Shown in pieces: positions 52,362 to 61,914 of a stretch of 64,000 nucleotides of DNA (its first letter is position 1; each line of letters begins with the position of its first letter). Both the position numbers and the translations under genes were made by a program. Source of the stretch: an uncultured Clostridia bacterium (lineage in GTDB: Bacteria; Bacillota; Clostridia; UBA1381); NCBI GenBank assembly GCA_934476675.1, contig CAKSOE010000003.1, forward strand, positions 62,001 to 126,000, given 5' to 3'. The notes under the pieces were generated by a model. It searched no databases, was not told where the DNA came from, and saw only the letters and a program-made list of their open reading frames with translations.

Positions 52362-53276
52362 TTAACATTCTTTCCGTAATTTGTTTAATACGTCGGTAAA
52401 ATAGTCCGGCAGATTTGAAGAAAACGTCATCATTTCTCCCGTTGACGGATGCACGAAACCGATTGTCTTTGCATGGAGCAGCTGACCGTTAAGGTTAAAT
52501 TTCTCTTTTTTTATGCCGTATGTTTTATCACCGACTATACTGTGACCGATTGACGCCATATGCACCCTTATCTGATGCGTTCGTCCCGTTTCCAGTATAC
52601 ATTCGACAAGCGTGTAATTTCCGAACCGTTCGACAACCTTAAAATGTGTTATTGCCTCACGCCCGTCCGCGCGCACAGCCATTTTTTTGCGGTCATTTGC
52701 ACTTCTGCCAATCGGCTTATTGACAGTGCCGCTATCCTCTTTTATGTTTCCGTTTACAAGCGCATAGTATTTCCTTACCGCTTTTCTCTCCTTTAACTGC
52801 TCGGCAAGTTTTATGTGAGCCTCGTTATTTTTTGCTGCCGCAAGAAGTCCCGATGTGTCCTTATCTATTCTATGCACAATCCCCGGTCTGATTACTCCGT
52901 TTATTGCCGAAAGACCGCCCCTGCAATGGTACAGCAACGCATTTACCAATGTTCCGTTTCTGTTTCCGTCGGCAGGGTGAACAACCATTCCCTGCGGCTT
53001 ATTGACAACAATTACATCATCGTCCTCGTATACGACATCAAGCGGAATATTTTCCGGCTCTGCGCTTAACTCCTCTGCTTCGGGCAGTTCTGCCGATATT
53101 TCCTCGCCGCCTTTAAGCTTATAATTCTTGCCTATAAGCTTTTCTCCCGCCCTCACAAGCTTATCCTCGCACAGCTTGGCGGCATAGCTTCTTGACAGCC
53201 CGGAATTTTCGGACAAAAACTTGTCTATTCTTATTCCCTTATCCTCCGGTTTTGCCGTTAATATCAGCTTTTCCAT
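52362..53276 (-). CDS. RluA/RluD family rRNA pseudouridine synthase
   Basis: A 304-residue enzyme with an S4 RNA-binding domain (RIDKFLSENSGLSRSYAAKL, residues 15-35) and the pseudouridine synthase core, with HRIDKDTSGLL containing the catalytic Asp. Length and S4 domain fit RluD/YlyB. In Firmicutes this gene regularly follows lspA, as here: its ATG and the lspA stop overlap at 53276. Confidence 0.94.
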   Translation of the reverse strand: MEKLILTAKPEDKGIRIDKFLSENSGLSRSYAAKLCEDKLVRAGEKLIGKNYKLKGGEEISAELPEAEELSAEPENIPLDVVYEDDDVIVVNKPQGMVVHPADGNRNGTLVNALLYHCRGGLSAINGVIRPGIVHRIDKDTSGLLAAAKNNEAHIKLAEQLKERKAVRKYYALVNGNIKEDSGTVNKPIGRSANDRKKMAVRADGREAITHFKVVERFGNYTLVECILETGRTHQIRVHMASIGHSIVGDKTYGIKKEKFNLNGQLLHAKTIGFVHPSTGEMMTFSSNLPDYFTDVLNKLRKEC

Positions 53277-53731
53277 TACGACTGCTCCCTGTCGAAAAAT
53301 ATCATATATATCACCAACAGCGCCGCACCGACGGTTATGGCTATATCGGCAATATTAAACACCGGAAAATTTATAAATTTAAGGCTTATAAAATCCACCA
53401 CATATCCGTTTGCGATTCTGTCAATCGCATTTCCCGCCGCACCGGAAAACAGCAGTGCAAGAGATGTGCACATCAGCTTGCTTTTCGGTTTTTTTACGAT
53501 AAAATACACGATAACTCCTATACAGAACAGCGCCGATATTACGCTTAAAACAGATACCTTTCCGCTGAACATCGAAAATGCCGCGCCTGTGTTTTTAACG
53601 TATATAAAATCCGCCAGATACGGTATTTCGCCGAATTTTCCGCCCACTTCCGCAGCCGAAACAGTGAAAATCTTTGACAATCTGTCAGCAGCAATAATAA
53701 GCGCCGCCAAAATGACATATATAACCGTCAT
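53276..53731 (-). CDS. lspA: Lipoprotein signal peptidase
   Basis: A 151-residue membrane aspartic protease that removes lipoprotein signal peptides. Four transmembrane helices; catalytic Asp in GNAIDRIANGYVVDFI and NIADIAITVG. KNTGAAFSMF is a third family block. ATG at 53731 follows AAGGAG; the frame open upstream lies partly in aroB. Followed by the rluD-like gene. Confidence 0.94.
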   Translation of the reverse strand: MTVIYVILAALIIAADRLSKIFTVSAAEVGGKFGEIPYLADFIYVKNTGAAFSMFSGKVSVLSVISALFCIGVIVYFIVKKPKSKLMCTSLALLFSGAAGNAIDRIANGYVVDFISLKFINFPVFNIADIAITVGAALLVIYMIFFDREQS

Positions 53732-53753
53732 GTAACTCTTCTCCTTATTTTTC

Positions 53754-54839
53754 TTAAAATCCTTTTTCAAGGAAATCCAAAGCGTCATACGCTTCCTTTT
53801 GCGACACATCCGTCACCTGTATTACGCTTCCTTTACCGTCCGGCAAAACGAATTTAAGCTTTCCGTCAAGTTTTTTCTTGTCGTTTTGCATAAGCTGCCA
53901 TATTTTTTCGTTATCGTTTACGGTGATACTTGTTTCAAACGAATATCTTTTAAGAATACTTTTTATTTCCTCAAAAAAGCCGTCCGTTATCAGTCCTCGG
54001 TTTAAAGCTATATACGACGCGGCAGCCATACCCAGTCCGACGCACATTCCGTGTGTTTTTTGAAAATCATACGCGGATTCAACCGCATGACCTATCGTAT
54101 GCCCGAAGTTAAGGATTGCACGCAAACCGTTTTCCTTTTCATCGTTCATAACGACCTCTGCTTTGATTTGACAGTTGATTTTTGCGGTATATATAAGCGT
54201 TTCACTGTCAAGCGCCTTGATTTTTTCAAAATTTTCATTCAGATAATCGAAAAATTCTCCGTTTCTGATAATTCCGTGCTTTATAACCTCGCCCATTCCG
54301 GAAATAAATTCACGCTCCGGTAAGGTCTTCAGCGTTCCGACATTAATATAAACCATAGACGGCTGATGAAATGCGCCTATCATGTTTTTACTGCCGTTAA
54401 AGTCAACTCCTGTTTTTCCGCCAACGGAGCTGTCCGACTGCGCAAGCAGCGTTGTGGGAATCTGCACAAAGCGTATGCCGCGCATATAAATTGCCGCCGC
54501 AAAGCCTGCCATATCTCCGACAACGCCGCCGCCCAATGCGGCAATCATGCTTTTGCGGTCAAGTCCGTGCGACATTGCCGCGGCGCATATATCAAGCACC
54601 GTCTGCATACCTTTGTTTTCTTCCCCTGCGCAAAATGTGTAAACTTCTGCGTCATAACCCGCGCCGCAAAGCATGCTTTTCACTTCATCGGCATAGAGCT
54701 TTTCGACATTTGTATCGGTGACAATCAGTATTTTCTTCGGCGCGCCGATTTCCGATAAAGCACCGCATAAGCCGCCGAAATCCGCCGAAAATTTTATATC
54801 ATATGAATTTTCGCCCAAATCAACATAAAGCCTGTCCAT
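53754..54839 (-). CDS. aroB: 3-Dehydroquinate synthase
   Basis: A 361-residue NAD/zinc enzyme of the shikimate pathway. GGGVVGDMAGFAAA, PTTLLAQSDSSVGGKTGV and LNFGHTIGHAVE with zinc ligand His are clear. ATG at 54839 follows GGAAAGG; an in-frame alternative at 54863 overlaps tsaD and lacks an RBS. Other aro genes are not in the window. Confidence 0.96.
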   Translation of the reverse strand: MDRLYVDLGENSYDIKFSADFGGLCGALSEIGAPKKILIVTDTNVEKLYADEVKSMLCGAGYDAEVYTFCAGEENKGMQTVLDICAAAMSHGLDRKSMIAALGGGVVGDMAGFAAAIYMRGIRFVQIPTTLLAQSDSSVGGKTGVDFNGSKNMIGAFHQPSMVYINVGTLKTLPEREFISGMGEVIKHGIIRNGEFFDYLNENFEKIKALDSETLIYTAKINCQIKAEVVMNDEKENGLRAILNFGHTIGHAVESAYDFQKTHGMCVGLGMAAASYIALNRGLITDGFFEEIKSILKRYSFETSITVNDNEKIWQLMQNDKKKLDGKLKFVLPDGKGSVIQVTDVSQKEAYDALDFLEKGF

Positions 54840-54859
54840 ATCAGTTTCCTTTCCGTATA

Positions 54860-55870
54860 TCAAATCGAAAGCGAAGCAACGGCATTTAACGTCATATCGG
54901 CAAAATCACCTTTAAGATAGCCGTAATAGCCTGCACAGGCTATCATTGCCGCATTGTCCGTGCAAAGTACGGGCGGCGGATACAAAACGTCTATACCGCA
55001 TTTTTTCGCTTCGTTCGTCATCTTTTCTCTTAAATTCGTATTTGACGCCACTCCGCCGGCAAGCGTGATTATGCGGCTGTTTTTTATTTTAGCCGCTTCA
55101 ATCGTATGCGAGCAGAGAACATCCGTTACGGCGTCCTGAAAGCTTGCCGCAACATCGGCTTTGTTATATTCTTCTCCGCTCTGTTCAAGCTTATGGAGAT
55201 AATTTATAACAGCCGTTTTAACTCCGCTGAATGAAAAATCAAGAGAATTTTCATCCATCTTTACGCGCGGAAATTTTATGCTTTTCGGATTTCCATCTTT
55301 TGCAAGCTTATCGATAAGCGGCCCTCCGGGGTATCCGAGTCCGAGAACACGAGCAATCTTATCAAAGGCCTCTCCTGCCGCATCGTCGTGCGTTCTTCCC
55401 ATAACCTCAAATTCCGTGTAATCCTTAACATTGACTATATGGCTGTGTCCGCCCGATGCGACAAGACACACAAACGGCGGTTCAAGCAACGGGTGCGCCG
55501 CAAAATTTGCGCTTATATGCCCCTTTATATGGTGCACCGGCACAAGCGGCTTATCCAAAGCATACGCCAGCGCCTTTGCCGTTGAAACGCCCACAAGCAG
55601 TGCGCCGATAAGTCCCGGACCGTAGGTTACGGCTATTGCGTCAATATCCGCAAAGGTCATATCCGCCTGCTTTAACGCTTCGTCAATAACATTATCAATC
55701 GTTTCTATGTGACGTCTTGACGCCACCTCCGGCACAACGCCGCCGAATTTTTTATGCAGAGCTATCTGCGTATTTATCACGTTTGAAAGTATTTCCCGAC
55801 CGTTTTTCACCACCGCGGCGGCTGTTTCGTCACAGGAGCTTTCAATTCCGAGAATATATATATCCTCCAT
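54860..55870 (-). CDS. tsaD: tRNA threonylcarbamoyladenosine synthase subunit TsaD
   Basis: A 336-residue ASKHA-fold protein that transfers threonylcarbamoyl to A37 of ANN-decoding tRNA. GIESSCDETAAAVV at the N-terminus, VHHIKGHISAN (metal His pair) and LAGGVASNTNLRE are diagnostic. It lies in the order tsaC, ywlE, rimI, tsaD; TsaC and TsaD act in the same pathway. TsaB and TsaE are not seen here. Confidence 0.96.
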   Translation of the reverse strand: MEDIYILGIESSCDETAAAVVKNGREILSNVINTQIALHKKFGGVVPEVASRRHIETIDNVIDEALKQADMTFADIDAIAVTYGPGLIGALLVGVSTAKALAYALDKPLVPVHHIKGHISANFAAHPLLEPPFVCLVASGGHSHIVNVKDYTEFEVMGRTHDDAAGEAFDKIARVLGLGYPGGPLIDKLAKDGNPKSIKFPRVKMDENSLDFSFSGVKTAVINYLHKLEQSGEEYNKADVAASFQDAVTDVLCSHTIEAAKIKNSRIITLAGGVASNTNLREKMTNEAKKCGIDVLYPPPVLCTDNAAMIACAGYYGYLKGDFADMTLNAVASLSI

Positions 55871-55882
55871 ACTTTTCCCCTC

Positions 55883-56329
55883 TCAGCAGCAGGAAAGCGT
55901 TTTTTTCATTATATACGCGTCCTCGTTATTGTCGCTGTAATATTTTTTTCTTTTGCCTATAATTTCAAATCCGTATTTTTTGTACAGCGCCAGTGCGGCG
56001 GTATTGGATACCCTGACTTCAAGAGTTATAATCGACAGTCCGAGCGATACCGATTTATTAATAACCGCACGGAGCAATTCGCCGCCTATACCCTTGCGGC
56101 GGTATTTTTCCGTAACCGCAACATTCGTTATATCGCCCTCGCCGCTGACATTCCAAAAGCCGGCATAGCCTATACATTCGCCGTCATCTCTTGCGCTGAA
56201 ATATACGGCAATATCGTTTTTATATTCGTCCTCAAAGGATTTTTCCGACCATGGAAGCGCAAAACACTCCCTGTCAATCCTCGCAAAATCACGCCAGTCA
56301 CCCGACTGCATTTCGTCAATCGTTATCAT
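55883..56329 (-). CDS. rimI: Ribosomal-protein-S18-alanine N-acetyltransferase RimI
   Basis: A 148-residue GNAT acetyltransferase. Acetyl-CoA motif is NVAVTEKYRRKGIGGELL; IITLEVRVSNTAALALYKKYGF and RKKYYSDN-EDAYIM match RimI. It stands next to tsaD as in many Firmicutes. Start ATG overlaps the upstream phosphatase by 14 bp. Other GNAT substrates cannot be excluded. Confidence 0.9.
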   Translation of the reverse strand: MITIDEMQSGDWRDFARIDRECFALPWSEKSFEDEYKNDIAVYFSARDDGECIGYAGFWNVSGEGDITNVAVTEKYRRKGIGGELLRAVINKSVSLGLSIITLEVRVSNTAALALYKKYGFEIIGKRKKYYSDNNEDAYIMKKTLSCC

Positions 56330-56771
56330 GCTTTTCCTTTACGGGCAATTTTTCCGCAACGTCTACCAATGCGTCATAAATCTCCTGCGCCGTTTCCTTG
56401 TATTCCTCCAAATCTCCGCCGTAAGGGTCGGAAATATCGCCCTTTGAACCTGAATATTCCAGTAAAGTATACACCTTATCCTTTGCATACTGGGCAATCA
56501 TCATTTTCTGTCCCTCAGTCATTGTCAGAATAAGATCTGCCTTCTTTAACAGCTCCTCCGTTACGGGCTGTGTGCGGTGTTCCGATATGTCAATTCCCAT
56601 ATCACGCATTGCCAGAACCGCATTTTCACTTGCTTTCTGCTCCGGCTCTGCAAATATTCCCGCGCTTTCAATCAGTACGTCAAGATCGTTTTCAACCGCT
56701 ATCTTATCCATTATATACGCTGCCATCGGACTTCGGCAGGTATTTCCCGTGCATACAAATAAAATATTCAT
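56316..56771 (-). CDS. Low-molecular-weight phosphatase, YwlE-like protein-arginine type
   Basis: A 151-residue LMW-PTP-fold phosphatase. The P-loop CTGNTCRSPMA places Cys7 as nucleophile and Thr11 where tyrosine phosphatases have Ile or similar; Thr here marks protein-arginine phosphatase YwlE in Bacillus. General acid Asp is in SDPYGG. ATG at 56771 follows AGGAGG. It sits next to tsaC, as ywlE next to ywlC in Bacillus. Arginine specificity is inferred from Thr11. Confidence 0.86.
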   Translation of the reverse strand: MNILFVCTGNTCRSPMAAYIMDKIAVENDLDVLIESAGIFAEPEQKASENAVLAMRDMGIDISEHRTQPVTEELLKKADLILTMTEGQKMMIAQYAKDKVYTLLEYSGSKGDISDPYGGDLEEYKETAQEIYDALVDVAEKLPVKEKHDND

Positions 56772-56785
56772 CTGCATCACTCCTC

Positions 56786-57820
56786 CTATACGTGAATAAC
56801 TTTATTTCCGGCAGACTTATACAGCCTGTTTTTTACTGCCAGACCGTAGCCGTCCTTTTCGCAAAATTCAGCATAGACATTTTCTATGCCCAAATCGTCA
56901 AATTTTCTCAAAGCGGCAAACAAATTCGCCGCATATTCCCTGTTGCTTTCTCCGGCACTTATCATCACCGCATTGTCATAGTCGCTGCCATACATCGTAA
57001 GCACACCGTTTATCGTATCGCTGTGTTCGTTAAGCAGACGCCTGATTTCCGCCCGAACCTGCTCCTTTTCGCCCTCAACAACCGTAACGTCCGCATCGGG
57101 CGCATAGTGCTTATATTTCATTCCCGGGCATTTGGGCTGTTCGTCCGCGCTCACCGATTTCAAAACGTGCTCGTCCACCGCAATCTGCGGTACAACATTT
57201 TTCAGCATATCAAGAGTTATTCCGCCCGGCCTTAAAAGCACGGGGATTTCTCCCGATGCGTCCACTATGGTCGATTCAACTCCCACGCTGCATTTTCCGC
57301 CGTCTATTATAAAATCTATTTTTCCGTTCATATCATGGATTACGTGCTTAGCCTCGGTAGGGCTTGGCTTTCCCGATATATTTGCGCTCGGTGCGGCAAT
57401 CGGCGCTCCCGCCGCATTTATAAGCGCGCAGGCTATCCTGTTTTTTGGAAAACGCACCGCAACCGTATCCATTCCTGCCGTAACCTCGTCCGGTATACAA
57501 GTCTTCTTTTTCAGTATCACCGTAAAAGGCCCCGGCATAAACGCGTTTATAAGCTTTCTTGCGGTTTCGCTTATATCGCGGCAATACTCGTCAATCTGTT
57601 CTTTTTTGCATATGTGAATTATAAGCGGATTATCCGACGGTCTGCCTTTTGCGGCATATATTTTTTTTGCAGCCGAAGCGTCTGTTGCAGAACCTCCCAA
57701 GCCGTATACCGTTTCGGTCGGGAATGCCGCAAGACCTCCGTTTTTCACGGCTTGTCCGGCTTTTTCAATAAGGCTGTAATCTATATTCTCCGGATTTATC
57801 GCAAAGATTTCCGTTTTCAT
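56786..57820 (-). CDS. tsaC: L-threonylcarbamoyladenylate synthase (Sua5/YwlC type)
   Basis: A 344-residue enzyme making threonylcarbamoyl-AMP for tRNA t6A. YrdC domain (residues 15-205): FPTETVYGLG, KGRPSDNPL, APSANISGKPSP; the C-terminal Sua5 domain follows (HYAPDADV, YGLAVKNRLYKSA). ATG at 57820 overlaps the pncB stop (TGATG). Length is that of Sua5/YwlC, not short TsaC. Confidence 0.95.
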   Translation of the reverse strand: MKTEIFAINPENIDYSLIEKAGQAVKNGGLAAFPTETVYGLGGSATDASAAKKIYAAKGRPSDNPLIIHICKKEQIDEYCRDISETARKLINAFMPGPFTVILKKKTCIPDEVTAGMDTVAVRFPKNRIACALINAAGAPIAAPSANISGKPSPTEAKHVIHDMNGKIDFIIDGGKCSVGVESTIVDASGEIPVLLRPGGITLDMLKNVVPQIAVDEHVLKSVSADEQPKCPGMKYKHYAPDADVTVVEGEKEQVRAEIRRLLNEHSDTINGVLTMYGSDYDNAVMISAGESNREYAANLFAALRKFDDLGIENVYAEFCEKDGYGLAVKNRLYKSAGNKVIHV

Positions 57821-59253
57821 CAATTCATATACTCCTCAAGCATATTATACTTTATTCTCCATAATTTTTCCGACAAATCCACATAATATTTATGCGGATT
57901 TTCAAAACGCTTTACCTCGTCCCAAAGTCCGTCAATCTCCAGCGCACAGTATTCACGCAGAGCGTCTATTCCCGGGTTTTCATAGACGCATTCGCCATGC
58001 TTAAATATCGGCTTTAAAAGCGGTCTTGCGTAGAAATTCGTAAGGGTTTTGCGTTTCCATGTATATTCCGGATCGAAAATCGCATACGGCTTATCGGAAT
58101 CTATTGTTTCGTCATGAAGCGTAACAACGTCTGCCATTGCCTTTCCTCCGTCCTTTGAATACAGACGGTAAACCTGTTTAAAGCACGGAGTCGTTATCTT
58201 TGACACATTCTCGCTTATTTTGATTTTGGGTATAATTTCTCCGTTTTCGTTTTCAGTCGCCGCAAGCTTGTACACGCCGCCGAAAACCGATTCCGGCTTT
58301 GACGTGATTAGCCTTTCGCCCACACCGAACTGATTTATCTGCGCACCCTGGAGCAGCATATCGCGTATAATATATTCGTCAAGCGAATTTGACGCAACTA
58401 TTCCGCAGTCCGGATAGCCGGCTTCATCAAGGATTTTACGGCATTTTTTAGACAAATATGTTATATCTCCCGAATCTATTCTCACACCCTTAGGACGCTT
58501 CCCCATCGGCTTCAACACCTCGTCAAATACCTTTATGGCATTCGGAAGTCCGGATTTTAAAACATTATACGTATCAATCAGAAACGTGCAGCCGTCGGGA
58601 TATGTCTGCGCATATGCCTTGAACGCTTCATACTCCGAATCAAACATCTGTATCCACGAATGAGCCATTGTGCCGAGCGCCGGCACTCCGTAGAGCTTAT
58701 CCGTAATAGTACACGCCGTTCCGCTGCAGCCGGCAATGTAAGCGGCTCTTGCACCTGTTATTGCCGCTGCGCTTCCCTGCGCACGCCTTGAGCCGAATTC
58801 CATAACCGCTCTGCCATCGCTTGCACGGACTATTCTGTTTGCTTTCGTAGCGATAAGGCTTTGATGATTGATTGTAAGCAATATCATCGTTTCAACAAAC
58901 TGCGCCTGGATTACGGGGCCTCGCACCGTTACAATCGGTTCGCCCGGAAAAATCGGCGTTCCCTCCGGAATTGCCCATACATCACATTCAAACTTAAAGT
59001 TTTCGAGATATTCCAAAAATTTTTCGTTAAATATCTTCTTGCTTCTCAGATATTCTATATCCTCCGCCGTAAAATACAGTTTATTAAGATAATCTATCAT
59101 CTGCTCCACGCCTGCCATAACGGCAAAGCCGCCGTTGTCCGGCACACGTCTGAAAAACATATCGAAATACGCTGTTTTGTTTCCGATATTATGCTCAAAA
59201 AAGCCGTTAATCATCGTAAATTCATAAAAATCTGTAAGCATTGTCAGGTTCAT
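57820..59253 (-). CDS. pncB: Nicotinate phosphoribosyltransferase
   Basis: A 477-residue enzyme of NAD salvage from nicotinate. TDFYEFTMINGFF near the start, EFGSRRAQG, GTMAHSWIQMF and IDSGDITYLSKK are the family blocks. Family length is typical. The start lies 2 bp after the GT-C/DUF6273 gene's stop, and its stop overlaps tsaC, so it is inside the long operon. Confidence 0.95.
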   Translation of the reverse strand: MNLTMLTDFYEFTMINGFFEHNIGNKTAYFDMFFRRVPDNGGFAVMAGVEQMIDYLNKLYFTAEDIEYLRSKKIFNEKFLEYLENFKFECDVWAIPEGTPIFPGEPIVTVRGPVIQAQFVETMILLTINHQSLIATKANRIVRASDGRAVMEFGSRRAQGSAAAITGARAAYIAGCSGTACTITDKLYGVPALGTMAHSWIQMFDSEYEAFKAYAQTYPDGCTFLIDTYNVLKSGLPNAIKVFDEVLKPMGKRPKGVRIDSGDITYLSKKCRKILDEAGYPDCGIVASNSLDEYIIRDMLLQGAQINQFGVGERLITSKPESVFGGVYKLAATENENGEIIPKIKISENVSKITTPCFKQVYRLYSKDGGKAMADVVTLHDETIDSDKPYAIFDPEYTWKRKTLTNFYARPLLKPIFKHGECVYENPGIDALREYCALEIDGLWDEVKRFENPHKYYVDLSEKLWRIKYNMLEEYMN

Positions 59254-59255
59254 AA

Positions 59256-61352
59256 TTACAACCGTTCCTTTCCGTTCTCCGTGCTGTACTTAATTACAGC
59301 TCTCACGCCTTTTTTGTTCACAACATTTGTATGCAGAACAAATCCGTCGCTGTTCATATATCTTTCCATAAATGAATTTCCGGCATACGGGCAGAGCGCC
59401 CAATATGCGCCTTTTACGTTAATATCTTCGAGCATATCCAGAGTCGGAATAAACACCTTGTCCTCCAGATAGCAATGGTATGCGGTTTTCGACAAATCGT
59501 CCGCCAGTCCGCGCGTATAGTTCCAGTAGTGCGCATGGTCGCCGGCAACCGAATGTTTTCTGTCGTCATACGAAAGTATAATACTGTTCGTTACGGGCAT
59601 TATACCCGCCTTTTCTTCCTCCGAAAAGCCGTTCAGAAAATCATTGTTCAGCCATTCGCGCAGCTCCGAATTTTCCCACAGATTGCTCTTGGAATCAAAG
59701 GCACATTCTTTTATTATATCCTGCGTAATCAGAAGTACGCTGTCATCATTATACTGCGACACAACCTCCCAGCGTATCGGTTTACCGTTATATGTTCCCA
59801 GAACCATTGTTTTTTTAGGCGGCGATATATAAAAGCTGCCTGTAAGGAGAGAGCCGCACATAAGCGTTATTATGACATTGCGGCGCTTCATTCCGAACAT
59901 ACCGATAATCAGTACCGCAAACAATATGTCTATGCAGTTGGTAAACAAAAACATATGCTTCGCAATGTCCGCCTCGCCGTTTCCGAGTATCGGCAGCATC
60001 AGATTTATCCACAGACCGAGTATCAGTATATTTATTCCGCACAGCATATACAGTCTGTTGGGACTTTCTTTTCTTCTGTGGTAAATAAGAAAAATATCCA
60101 CCAATATTATATATACCGTAAGAACTATGAATACAACATATATCACAAGCGGATGATACAGGAATTTCAGCGCAACTCTGAGATTGCTCCACATACTCCA
60201 CCTGTTTGTTATCTCCATAAGCTCCACCGACGAATTTCCTACGCTCGGCGGACGTATATACGCCGAGTTTTCTATCGAAATACTCAGTTTTTCAACAAAG
60301 CGTTTCGGGTGTGTGAGATAGAAAAACAGTATATCCGTTTTTGAAACCTTGTCGTAAAAGTCCTTTTGGAACTGCTCGCTTTTTATATCTACGGGATATT
60401 CGTTTTCCTCCATATATGCGTGAGTGTTCATAAGACACGCATATTTTTCATCAACGCCCAGTCTTTTTAAATCTGCTCCGGGCGTATCGCTCTCCTTGAC
60501 TATGCCGAAAAATACCGACTGGTATGTGGTATCGTTCTGCATCCAATCAGGTATCGATACATATAAGTTTATCATAAACCCGATTGCAACCGCTGCCGAA
60601 AACACAACGCTTATTTTAAAAAGCCTGTCCTTTCGCATAATCATTATAACAGCCGCCAAAAGGCTGACGATTATCGAATACGGAATATTGGCAAGCTTTG
60701 CGCCGGCAAAAAAGTAAAGCGAAACGTAAAAATACATAACCTTCGGAATACTCGGACGCTTGTATATCATCATTCCTACGGAAATCAGCATCATAAGCGC
60801 CGTATATTGCAGCGGTTCTCCGTAAAAGGAGTTAAAATACAAAATATACCCCGCATCGCAGAACACCGCCAGTCCTATAATGAGCGCCGTTATTTTCATC
60901 GCGCCGCCCATGTCCTGGAAAAACGTAAAGATACCCCACAGCGCCAGTGACAGCATAAATATATATATCACCGCAAGCCACACTATATTATATGACGTCT
61001 CGTCATGCCCCGTGACGATGTTTGAGAAAAGATTTAAAACCTTTGAAAGCTTTATTATCTGAAAGTGCGGTGATGAATATATTTCGTCCTCCGTATTTAT
61101 GGCGCACACCGATTTTACTTTTTCGGTAAGCGTATCGCCCGAAACCGGCATTTTGTAATTTTGCTTAAAAAGATAGTAGTGGTTTGTATCGTCGGCATAG
61201 CTCAGATTTGTACTCAAAAGAACGCGTCTGAAATCGCCGTTGTCGCTCAGTCCCACATTATCTCCGGCATAGAGTACGATAAAACAAAGTATCATTGCCG
61301 CCAATGCGCCGATAATCGGAAATATTCTGTTTTTACGGCTGATGGACTTCAA
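59256..61352 (-). CDS. Polytopic GT-C-like membrane protein with C-terminal DUF6273-like domain
   Basis: A 698-residue protein. About 12-13 transmembrane helices make up residues 10-510; the first outside loop has GLSDNGDFRRV, a pattern I associate with WsfD-type hexose transferases. The last ~170 residues form a soluble outside domain with ENSELREWLNNDF, GFSEEEKAGI and YAGNSFMERYMN, which looks like DUF6273. The TTG at 61352 has CTGGAGG at 8 bp; an ATG at 61409 falls in the yabR terminator. Sugar transfer is inferred. Confidence 0.65.
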   Translation of the reverse strand: MKSISRKNRIFPIIGALAAMILCFIVLYAGDNVGLSDNGDFRRVLLSTNLSYADDTNHYYLFKQNYKMPVSGDTLTEKVKSVCAINTEDEIYSSPHFQIIKLSKVLNLFSNIVTGHDETSYNIVWLAVIYIFMLSLALWGIFTFFQDMGGAMKITALIIGLAVFCDAGYILYFNSFYGEPLQYTALMMLISVGMMIYKRPSIPKVMYFYVSLYFFAGAKLANIPYSIIVSLLAAVIMIMRKDRLFKISVVFSAAVAIGFMINLYVSIPDWMQNDTTYQSVFFGIVKESDTPGADLKRLGVDEKYACLMNTHAYMEENEYPVDIKSEQFQKDFYDKVSKTDILFFYLTHPKRFVEKLSISIENSAYIRPPSVGNSSVELMEITNRWSMWSNLRVALKFLYHPLVIYVVFIVLTVYIILVDIFLIYHRRKESPNRLYMLCGINILILGLWINLMLPILGNGEADIAKHMFLFTNCIDILFAVLIIGMFGMKRRNVIITLMCGSLLTGSFYISPPKKTMVLGTYNGKPIRWEVVSQYNDDSVLLITQDIIKECAFDSKSNLWENSELREWLNNDFLNGFSEEEKAGIMPVTNSIILSYDDRKHSVAGDHAHYWNYTRGLADDLSKTAYHCYLEDKVFIPTLDMLEDINVKGAYWALCPYAGNSFMERYMNSDGFVLHTNVVNKKGVRAVIKYSTENGKERL

Positions 61353-61373
61353 TGTATAACCTCCAGTACCAAT

Positions 61374-61411
61374 TTGTGAAAAGGGCGGAAATATTTCCGC
61401 CCTTTTCACAA
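61374..61411 (-). terminator. Perfect 38-bp palindrome terminating the yabR operon
   Basis: TTGTGAAAAGGGCGGAAAT and its exact complement meet at the centre, giving a 19-bp self-complementary arm with AAATATTT at the tip; it ends on minus in TTTTCACAA. It lies 29 bp after the yabR stop. No clear promoter lies before the next gene, so some read-through is likely. Confidence 0.8.
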
Positions 61412-61439
61412 ACTATATTCGTTTTTGTAACGCAATTAT

Positions 61440-61889
61440 TCAGAAAGAAAATCTGCCCTTTCGGCTGTAACCGCCGGAGCGTTTTGAATCGGCATTTTTC
61501 TTTAATGTCTGTATTTTCTCGTCGCTGTCCTGCTTGAAACGCGACAGCTTATCCTCAAAGGACAAATCGGACTCACGGTTAAGGAACAGTTCAACGTCAG
61601 CCGGACGCACATTTGTTTCCGAACGGCTGATTTCATATTTTTGCCGCTGCTTCGGCTGCTGCATTGCTTTTTTAATCGACAGGCTGATTTTGCCGTTGTC
61701 GTCGATTTTGATTACCTTCACCTTTACGCTGTCGCCCTTTTTTAAGTGATCGTTTATGTCCTTTACATACTCGTCGGATATTTCCGAAATATGTACAAGC
61801 CCGGACTGATTTTCTCCAAAGCTTACAAATGCGCCGAATGGCATTATTCCTACCACTTTACCGTCTAAGATATTTCCTACTGAAACCAT
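61440..61889 (-). CDS. S1 domain RNA-binding protein YabR-like
   Basis: A 149-residue protein. One S1 domain (residues 3-75: GNILDGKVVGIMPFGAFVSF, GLVHISEIS, KVKVIKIDDNGKISLSIKKA) is followed by a basic, charged tail. It matches YabR of Bacillus, encoded at the same place after divIC. Function of YabR is not settled; RNA binding is expected. Confidence 0.88.
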   Translation of the reverse strand: MVSVGNILDGKVVGIMPFGAFVSFGENQSGLVHISEISDEYVKDINDHLKKGDSVKVKVIKIDDNGKISLSIKKAMQQPKQRQKYEISRSETNVRPADVELFLNRESDLSFEDKLSRFKQDSDEKIQTLKKNADSKRSGGYSRKGRFSF

Positions 61890-61914
61890 ATTTTATTGCT
61901 TTTCCCCCTGAATT

